Assembly: GCA_963845895.1 (NCBI GenBank)
Contig: CAWJTN010000001.1
Span: forward strand, 868,001-932,000
Direction of reading: 5' to 3'
Source: CAWJTN01 sp963845895
Lineage (GTDB): Bacteria; Patescibacteriota; Microgenomatia; UBA1406; GWC2-37-13
DNA length: 64,000 nt
The position numbers were made by a program, and so were the translations under genes. Below the pieces are notes generated by a model. The model was given only the letters and a program-made list of their open reading frames with translations. It made no database searches and was not told the DNA's origin. Shown one piece after another: positions 59,447-64,000 of the stretch (position 1 is its first letter; every line of letters starts with the position of its first letter).

Positions 59447-60094
59447 ATGAGAACAAAATTTCTTTGTGCCATCTTCCTTTTTATAGCAGTATTTTTATTT
59501 TCTCCTTTTGTTAAAACAGCAGAGGCGGCTTTTCTAAATTTTGATCAATCTACTGTGAGTGTAAACACAGGAGCTACCTTTCAAATAGCAGTAATTGTTG
59601 ATGCTGGTTCCGATTCAATTTCGGCCGCTGAAGGTTATATCTTATATGACCAGACACTTTTGGAAGCTCAGTCGGTGGCGCCAGATACCTTTTTCCCTTC
59701 TGTAACAAATAATATTACCCCAGGAAAAGTCTATATTTTTAGCGGGGTCTTAGACGCTGCTACATACAGGACAGGATCAGGCAAGGCAGCGACTATTACT
59801 TTTAAAGCCCTTAAAGATGGTACGGGTTCTTTGACATTTGATTGTCAAGGACTTACTGGTCCTTCAAAAATCGTAAAAAATGATATAAATGCAACAAATG
59901 TAATTGTCTGTTCGCAAAACGGTAGTAGTGAAGTGACTGTTGGAAATGGAGGGGGAGGAACTGGTGGAGGAGGCGGCAGCAATGGTACTCCTTCTACATT
60001 ACCTAGTACCGGAATAATTGAAAATCTTACTAACATCGCCATTCCTGGAGCGATATTACTTTTAATAGGAGGATTGTTGAGAATAGTGATATGA
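59447..60094 (+). CDS. LPSTG-anchored cohesin (sortase substrate)
   Basis: A 215-aa protein: signal peptide (1-27, ending TAEAA), cohesin domain (about 28-165; FDQSTVSVNTGATFQIAVIV, AEGYILYDQTLLEAQ), Gly-rich linker, LPSTG at about residue 185 and a C-terminal membrane helix (IPGAILLLIGGLL). The LPSTG-helix end is a sortase sorting signal (the basic tail is only RIVI), matching the sortase encoded at 290-1006. It would fix dockerin proteins to the outer envelope. ATG 59447 is preferred to GTG 59444. Next gene overlaps by 4 nt. Confidence 0.85.
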   Translation: MRTKFLCAIFLFIAVFLFSPFVKTAEAAFLNFDQSTVSVNTGATFQIAVIVDAGSDSISAAEGYILYDQTLLEAQSVAPDTFFPSVTNNITPGKVYIFSGVLDAATYRTGSGKAATITFKALKDGTGSLTFDCQGLTGPSKIVKNDINATNVIVCSQNGSSEVTVGNGGGGTGGGGGSNGTPSTLPSTGIIENLTNIAIPGAILLLIGGLLRIVI

Positions 60095-60681
60095 GAAAAT
60101 TAAACAAATTTCAAAGAATAGTGGCCTATATGATTGGAGTAGTCCTTTCTATCGGAGTTATAGTTGGAGGTTTTAGTGTTTTTCAAAGCATGACAGGTAG
60201 AGCAGAGGATCAAGTCCCAAGAGATGTGGTTATCTCGAACACAACCTCAAACTCCGCAAGGATAGTTTGGAGTACGGGCACTAAAAATCAAGGAGTAGTA
60301 GAGTATGGAACAACACCTACTTCATTAAATCTTTTTGCTCCGGAAACAGAAGGTACGATCGATCATAAAGTTGATCTTACTCTTTTATCGTCAAACGCTA
60401 CCTATTATTTTGATATAAATATTGGAGGAAAAAAATATGACAATGCCGGTGTTCCTTGGACCTTTACGACAAAAGGGGTAAATTCTGTAGAGGGTGTAAA
60501 TCCCAGTTCTTCGGTTTTACCATCACCCATCTCCACCGTTCATATTCCCAATGCAGGTGCAAGTACCTGCACCGATACAGATTGCGCCATAATAAAAAGA
60601 AAATTGGGAACTGGATGTTCAGCTCAAGATTACTTTAAGTGTCTTCATAAGCTGACTCCTACAGTAAGCCCTACCCCTTAG
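60091..60681 (+). CDS. membrane-anchored Fn3-like domain protein
   Basis: A 196-aa protein with membrane helix (about 10-32), a fibronectin-III-like domain (about 42-130; VPRDVVISNTTSNSARIVWS, YGTTPTSLNLFAP, ATYYFDINIGGKKY) of the purple-acid-phosphatase N-terminal type, and a short Cys-containing tail (CTDTDCAIIKRKLGTGC) before a final PTVSPTP. The start overlaps the LPSTG cohesin stop (ATGA type), so it is the last gene of the surface operon. R1 copy 3 begins at its stop codon. Confidence 0.7.
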   Translation: MRKLNKFQRIVAYMIGVVLSIGVIVGGFSVFQSMTGRAEDQVPRDVVISNTTSNSARIVWSTGTKNQGVVEYGTTPTSLNLFAPETEGTIDHKVDLTLLSSNATYYFDINIGGKKYDNAGVPWTFTTKGVNSVEGVNPSSSVLPSPISTVHIPNAGASTCTDTDCAIIKRKLGTGCSAQDYFKCLHKLTPTVSPTP

Positions 60682-60917
60682 TAGTTATTTCAAAACCTCT
60701 GATCTTGTCAGATTCTGTCGCGATTTTCCTTCCCGCCAGTGCTCTTTGGGAAAGCGAAGATATCTTTTTCGAACTTTTAAGGAGCCCGATGATTCTGGAG
60801 GGGGTGTTCCTATTAAGTGAGAAAAACGGTATCGAGTTTTCCCTTCATGCGCGCTGTCGGGATCCCTCCCAATCGCGCCACCTGTCATTAATAGAAGTAG
60901 GTTTTGAAATCAGTTCT
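60681..60917 (+). ncRNA. structured repeat R1, copy 3 (candidate RNA)
   Basis: Third copy. Stems: 60719-60725 CGCGATT with 60871-60877; 60748-60755 GGGAAAGC with 60836-60843 GTTTTCCC (one G-U); 60773-60776 ACTT with 60815-60818 AAGT, where copy 1 has GCTT/AAGC and copy 2 has GCTT/AAGT, a full compensating change. The pseudoknot arm is 60785-60789 CCCGA with 60857-60861 TCGGG. The closing stem ATTTCAAAACC/GGTTTTGAAAT is as in copy 1. It lies between convergent genes and touches the stop codon of the site-2 protease gene. Confidence 0.6.
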
Positions 60918-61572
60918 AAATGATTCCTCCTGCCAAATTTCCAGGAATAAGAAGGCTGCTCAAAAAATTAATTACCGGCCCAACAACTGTACTTAATAAA
61001 CCCGGGGTAATAATCAGAATTAAAAGAAAAATAAATCCATATCTCTCAAGTTCATACCATTCTTTGGCTCTCTGATCAGACAAAACTCCTCCTATAATCT
61101 TAAAACCGTCTAAAGGACTTATCGGTAGAAAGTTAAAGACCGCAAGGCTGATATTAAGGATTATCGCCGAAGGTAGAATGCTAGAACCTATAGTGCTCAA
61201 AAATGGAATATTAAAAAATATGAACAATCTTAATAAAACTGACACTATTAAAGCCAAAATCAAGTTAGAAGCTGGACCGGCTAAAGAAATTAAAGCCGCA
61301 TCCCTTCTGGGATTTTTAAGGTTATATGGATCAAATGGCACAGGCTTTGCCCAGCCGAACAAAAAACCTGATCCGCTGATAATCAATATCAAAGGTAATA
61401 AAATTGAACCAAAAGGATCAATGTGTGGCAGAGGATTAAGGGTAAGTCGCTTCATCAATCTTGCAGTCGGATCTCCCAAATATTCGGCAACCAGCCCATG
61501 TGAAACTTCGTGGATGATGATTGAATAGATTAAGATAACTATAAAAACTATGATAAAAATTACATTTAGCAT
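60916..61572 (-). CDS. site-2 protease family zinc metallopeptidase (M50)
   Basis: A 218-aa intramembrane protease of the short M50 type. HEVSH (His21, Glu22, His25) lies in the first membrane helix and the third ligand in NFLPISPLDGFK, with about five helices in total. These enzymes cut membrane-bound anti-sigma factors or leftover signal peptides. It has no PDZ domain. No substrate is evident nearby. Confidence 0.9.
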   Translation of the reverse strand: MLNVIFIIVFIVILIYSIIIHEVSHGLVAEYLGDPTARLMKRLTLNPLPHIDPFGSILLPLILIISGSGFLFGWAKPVPFDPYNLKNPRRDAALISLAGPASNLILALIVSVLLRLFIFFNIPFLSTIGSSILPSAIILNISLAVFNFLPISPLDGFKIIGGVLSDQRAKEWYELERYGFIFLLILIITPGLLSTVVGPVINFLSSLLIPGNLAGGII

Positions 61573-61678
61573 TTCTGTTTTTATAACAATTTAACAATGT
61601 AACAATGAGACAATTTGGTTGAATTTACTATCCATTTATGTTAACATAAAAAGATTGTAATTTAAACAAAAGATAAAA

Positions 61679-61978
61679 ATGAACAAGTGTTATCACTGTG
61701 GAAAAGGAGTTTTGTATGGTCGACGTCACACTCATCATCGGGGCGTCGCAGGTGGACGCTGGAAAAAAAGAGCTCCAAAGACTCAAAGAATCTTTGAACC
61801 AAATCTTCAACATGTTGATATTATGGCAGACGGGAAATTAAAGAGGGTGAAATTGTGCACAAAGTGTTTAAAAAGAGTTAGAAAAGACGTAAACGAGGGT
61901 GTTAGGCCTTTCTTACAACTTGTCGAGTTTTCAAAAAAAAACACTGAAGAAACTCCAAAATCCGCGGCTGTTATATGA
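61679..61978 (+). CDS. rpmB: ribosomal protein bL28
   Basis: A 99-aa large-subunit protein. The N-terminal part MNKCYHCGKGVLYGRRHTHH and RWKKRAPKTQRIFEPNLQ are typical of bL28, with CxxC knuckles at both ends (CYHCGKG; CTKCLKRVRK) forming the zinc-binding version. Extended C-terminal tail (VEFSKKNTEETPKSAAV). Single-gene unit with an A/T-rich promoter. Confidence 0.93.
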   Translation: MNKCYHCGKGVLYGRRHTHHRGVAGGRWKKRAPKTQRIFEPNLQHVDIMADGKLKRVKLCTKCLKRVRKDVNEGVRPFLQLVEFSKKNTEETPKSAAVI

Positions 61979-62089
61979 TACTAAATAATTATTCATTCAT
62001 TAACTTTATCTTATCTCAATAATATAATAGATCATTTTTGTAGTATATAGTCCATTGATCTTCTTTCCAATTTAACATTAAATTGAAAT

Positions 62090-62527
62090 ATGACTAGGAT
62101 TTCTAAGTTTAAGTTGGAAAAGCGTGTTTTAGATAAATTATTTACATTATTTTTTGAGATTGTAGGCAAGACAAATAATAGAGAAGAATTTCAGAAAGTA
62201 ATTGTAGATCTGTTATCTCCGGTAGAAAGAGTGATGGTTGCTAAAAGAATAACAGTAACATATTTGGTTTTAAAAGGGATAGATTATAAAATAATCTGCG
62301 AAACTCTAAAAGTATCTCCTACAACGGTCGCCAAATTTACTCTTCTCCTAGAACGAAGTGAAGGAATGGTACCTTTATTCAAAAAAATGTTAAGAAACGA
62401 GAAGATTGAGCTTTTTCTAGCAGAATTATTTAGTGAAATATTCCGACCTGGAGTTAGGGGAGTAGATTGGCGCTCAGCTTGGGATCTTAAAAGATCAATA
62501 CAACAAAAAAAAGAAACCGGACTTTAA
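62090..62527 (+). CDS. TrpR-like (YerC/TrpR family) transcription regulator
   Basis: A 145-aa protein with a TrpR/YerC-type helix-turn-helix: LLSPVERVMVAKRITVTYLV, then LKGIDYKIICETLKVSPTTV. Members of this group bind DNA as dimers; true TrpR needs tryptophan, but this shorter group includes regulators without known ligand. The C-terminal part (IFRPGVRGVDWRSAWDLKRS) extends beyond the usual domain. No tryptophan genes are nearby. Promoter region is A/T-rich (61979-62089) without other features. Confidence 0.75.
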   Translation: MTRISKFKLEKRVLDKLFTLFFEIVGKTNNREEFQKVIVDLLSPVERVMVAKRITVTYLVLKGIDYKIICETLKVSPTTVAKFTLLLERSEGMVPLFKKMLRNEKIELFLAELFSEIFRPGVRGVDWRSAWDLKRSIQQKKETGL

Positions 62528-62571
62528 CTTATTTTTCATTTTAATGTTATAACATTAAAATGGAATTGTTC

Positions 62572-63141
62572 TTAATATTTTAATTTTTCCAACTTTCCTT
62601 CTTTTTCCTCAAACAGTTTACCTTTTTGTTCCAAGACTCTTTGGCTAAATAGAATTCCGCTGAGATGATCAATCTCATGTTGAATAACAATAGCCTTAAA
62701 GCCTGAAAACCATTTTCTATGCAACCTATTATTAAGATCCTGATATTCTAAGTAAACTTTTTTTGCTCTTTCAACCGGCCCCCAGATTTTTGGGATTGAT
62801 AGACATCCCTCAAGCTTAGTTTTTTGTTTTTTTTTAGCTTTCACCCCCGAGGTGGAGTTTGAGCTTTTATCACGTAACACCTCGGGGGTGTTCTCCATAG
62901 CCTTCAGTATTCGAGGGTTAATAAAAGCTTCACATTTTGCTTTTTTGCTAGGTTTTATAATGAATAATGCATGGCTTAAACCGACCTGCGGGGCTGCAAG
63001 ACCTACTCCTTGTGGATCTACTTGGGCTTCGAGCGTTTTTTCCATTTCCGCGATAAGATCCTTAAGCTCTTGATCAAATTTTTTTACTTTTTTAACTAGT
63101 TGAGTTAAAATCGGGTTTGGAACAGTAACTATTTTTAACAT
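62572..63141 (-). CDS. def: peptide deformylase with palindromic insert
   Basis: A 189-aa Fe/Zn enzyme that removes the N-formyl group from new proteins. All three motifs are present: GVGLAAPQVG (motif 1), EGCLSIP (motif 2, metal Cys) and HEIDHLSG (motif 3, metal His). Between motifs 1 and 2 a segment TPEVLRDKSSNSTSGVK is encoded by a 13-bp inverted repeat and its loop (62842-62890), lengthening a surface loop. The start at 63141 (MLKIVTVPNP) is supported by a minus-strand TATAAT (63153-63148) 6 nt before it; the frame extends to 63168. Confidence 0.93.
   Translation of the reverse strand: MLKIVTVPNPILTQLVKKVKKFDQELKDLIAEMEKTLEAQVDPQGVGLAAPQVGLSHALFIIKPSKKAKCEAFINPRILKAMENTPEVLRDKSSNSTSGVKAKKKQKTKLEGCLSIPKIWGPVERAKKVYLEYQDLNNRLHRKWFSGFKAIVIQHEIDHLSGILFSQRVLEQKGKLFEEKEGKLEKLKY
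62842..62890. repeat. perfect 13-bp inverted repeat inside def
   Basis: CACCCCCGAGGTG (62842-62854) and CACCTCGGGGGTG (62878-62890) are exact reverse complements with a 23-nt loop. GC-rich in an AT-rich gene, so it is most likely an inserted palindromic element, translated in frame. Confidence 0.75.
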
Positions 63142-63199
63142 TCGAATATTATATAATAATGAGTACATTATACTAATTTTTGCTAATCAACAAACCCTG

Positions 63200-63272
63200 C
63201 GAATAAATACTAATGTGCGAATATTCGCAAATTCGCAACAATTCGCTTGATTTTTGATTTGCAATTATTCGC
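63200..63272. repeat. TTCGCA short repeat cluster
   Basis: GCGAATATTCGC is a palindrome (63213-63224), followed by repeated AATTCGC units and ATTATTCGC up to the GT2 start codon. It fills the divergent gap between def and the GT2 gene; it could be an operator or a short dispersed repeat. Confidence 0.5.
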
Positions 63273-64000
63273 ATGATAAAACTCTCACTTTGTATTGCCA
63301 CTTTCAACGAAGAAGCCAACATCCACTATCCTCTTGATTCTGCTTTAGATATTGTTGATGAAGTGATTATAGTTGATGGTGGATCTTCAGATAAAACCGT
63401 AGCGGAAGCTAAATCATACGGCTCAAAGGTCAAAGTTTTTATTGAGTCCAATCCGGCGATGTTTCATGTCAATAAACAAAAGGCGATCGAGAGAGCAAAA
63501 GGGGAGTGGATTTTGCAGTTGGATGCAGATGAAGCTTTGTCTGAAGAGCTAAAGAAAGAAATTGTTAAATTGTTAAATGGTTATATTGATAAAAAAAATA
63601 ACAATTCAGCAATACAACAATTCAGCAATGTAGGATATTGGATTCCCCGTAAGAATTTCTTTTTAACAAGATTTCTTATGAAAGGCGGGCAGTACCCCGA
63701 CTATACCATCAGGCTTTATAAAAATGGCGTGGCAAAATTTCCCTGCAAATCAGTTCATGAAAACGTGACAATTGATACTTCAATTGTCATCCCGAGCAAA
63801 CGAAGTGAGTCGAGGGATCTGCCAATCATGAGCGCAATTGGTTATCTCAAAAATCCAATTCTTCATTACGCTGACCCTAATTTTTCACGTTATTTAAAAC
63901 GTTGGGACAGATATACAACCCTAGATGCAAATTTATTGATCAAAGAAGGTAAGAAGATCAACTTTTTTGACTATTTTTTTATTAAGACGACTTTTTGGTT
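63273..64000 (+). CDS. GT2-family glycosyltransferase (partial, cut by window end)
   Basis: An open frame from ATG 63273 to the end of the window. N-terminus IKLSLCIATFNEEANIHYPL, the nucleotide-binding DEVIIVDGGSSDKT and the DxD-type motif LQLDADEALSE define a GT2 (dolichol-phosphate-mannose-synthase/WaaE-like) enzyme; ILHYADPNFSRYLKRWDRYT matches the WaaE branch. A segment IPSKRSESRDLP is encoded by repeat-like DNA near 63787-63820. The 3' end is outside the window. Confidence 0.85.
   Translation, partial: MIKLSLCIATFNEEANIHYPLDSALDIVDEVIIVDGGSSDKTVAEAKSYGSKVKVFIESNPAMFHVNKQKAIERAKGEWILQLDADEALSEELKKEIVKLLNGYIDKKNNNSAIQQFSNVGYWIPRKNFFLTRFLMKGGQYPDYTIRLYKNGVAKFPCKSVHENVTIDTSIVIPSKRSESRDLPIMSAIGYLKNPILHYADPNFSRYLKRWDRYTTLDANLLIKEGKKINFFDYFFIKTTFW
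63787..63820. repeat. repeat-derived in-frame insert in the GT2 gene
   Basis: TCATCCCGAGCAAACGAAGT followed by GAGTCGAGGGATCT, the CCCGAGxxAACGAAGTGAGT family with TCCC/GGGA ends, translated as IPSKRSESRDL. Confidence 0.5.

Noticed and set aside
1..64000. Alternative code with TGA as glycine
   Set aside because: TGA ends many intact genes at the expected length (for example 4461, 5522 and 61978) and is absent inside conserved motifs.

Overview
The window looks like a piece of a Candidate Phyla Radiation (Patescibacteria) genome, most likely Microgenomates. The evidence is AT-rich DNA, compact single-gene units, very few Shine-Dalgarno sequences, many start codons 5-9 nt behind a -10 box, tRNAs mostly without encoded CCA, Pro/Thr-rich surface proteins, a DUF5652 protein, a DUF2207 protein and many small dispersed palindromic repeats. 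TGA is used as a stop, so the code is standard. This placement is an inference from gene content; no marker such as 16S rRNA lies in the window.

Layout. 0-8.3 kb: sortase, PEGA-domain protein, MreB, a WecG/TagA glycosyltransferase, a nucleotidyltransferase-fold protein, a frameshifted membrane protein, a FabH-like thiolase-fold enzyme, a receiver protein and tRNA-Leu. 8.4-16.2 kb: an accessory island (NYN nuclease, HExxH protein, a three-gene HigBA-type operon, small membrane and zinc-ribbon proteins) in which units are separated by copies of one boundary repeat (R2). 16.3-18.4 kb: a histidine kinase and two receivers. 18.6-24.3 kb: phosphoglycerate-mutase-like phosphatase, an unusual NTPase-like/winged-helix regulator with its partner, and a divergent four-gene operon of unknown function. 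24.4-34.4 kb: secreted subtilase, VapBC, metallopeptidase, phosphoribosyltransferase, DUF2207 protein, tRNA-Arg, a GIY-YIG nuclease and a tRNA-Trp gene nested inside another tRNA-Trp gene. 34.5-38.2 kb: membrane-anchored surface proteins including a GH18-type hydrolase. 38.1-45.1 kb: a glycosyltransferase operon followed by hexokinase-like and Pth genes. 45.1-50.3 kb: GalT-like protein and a coiled-coil membrane operon. 50.3-60.7 kb: a surface-protein cluster with a GH99/DUF5010-like hydrolase, an M64-like peptidase, Cys-rich proteins and a cohesin/dockerin set ending in an LPSTG-anchored cohesin. 60.9-64 kb: site-2 protease, bL28, a TrpR-like regulator, peptide deformylase and a GT2 enzyme cut by the window end.

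Working together. The sortase, LPSTG-anchored cohesin, free cohesins, dockerin proteins, peptidases and glycoside hydrolases could build a cell-surface complex on a small host-dependent cell, with the glycosyltransferase operon supplying the glycan coat. Three features stand out: the cohesin-dockerin cluster, the split tRNA-Trp carrying a whole tRNA-Trp in its anticodon loop, and a three-copy structured repeat (R1) whose stems are kept by compensating changes. Several housekeeping genes (def, pth, the hexokinase-like gene) carry short palindromic repeats translated in frame.
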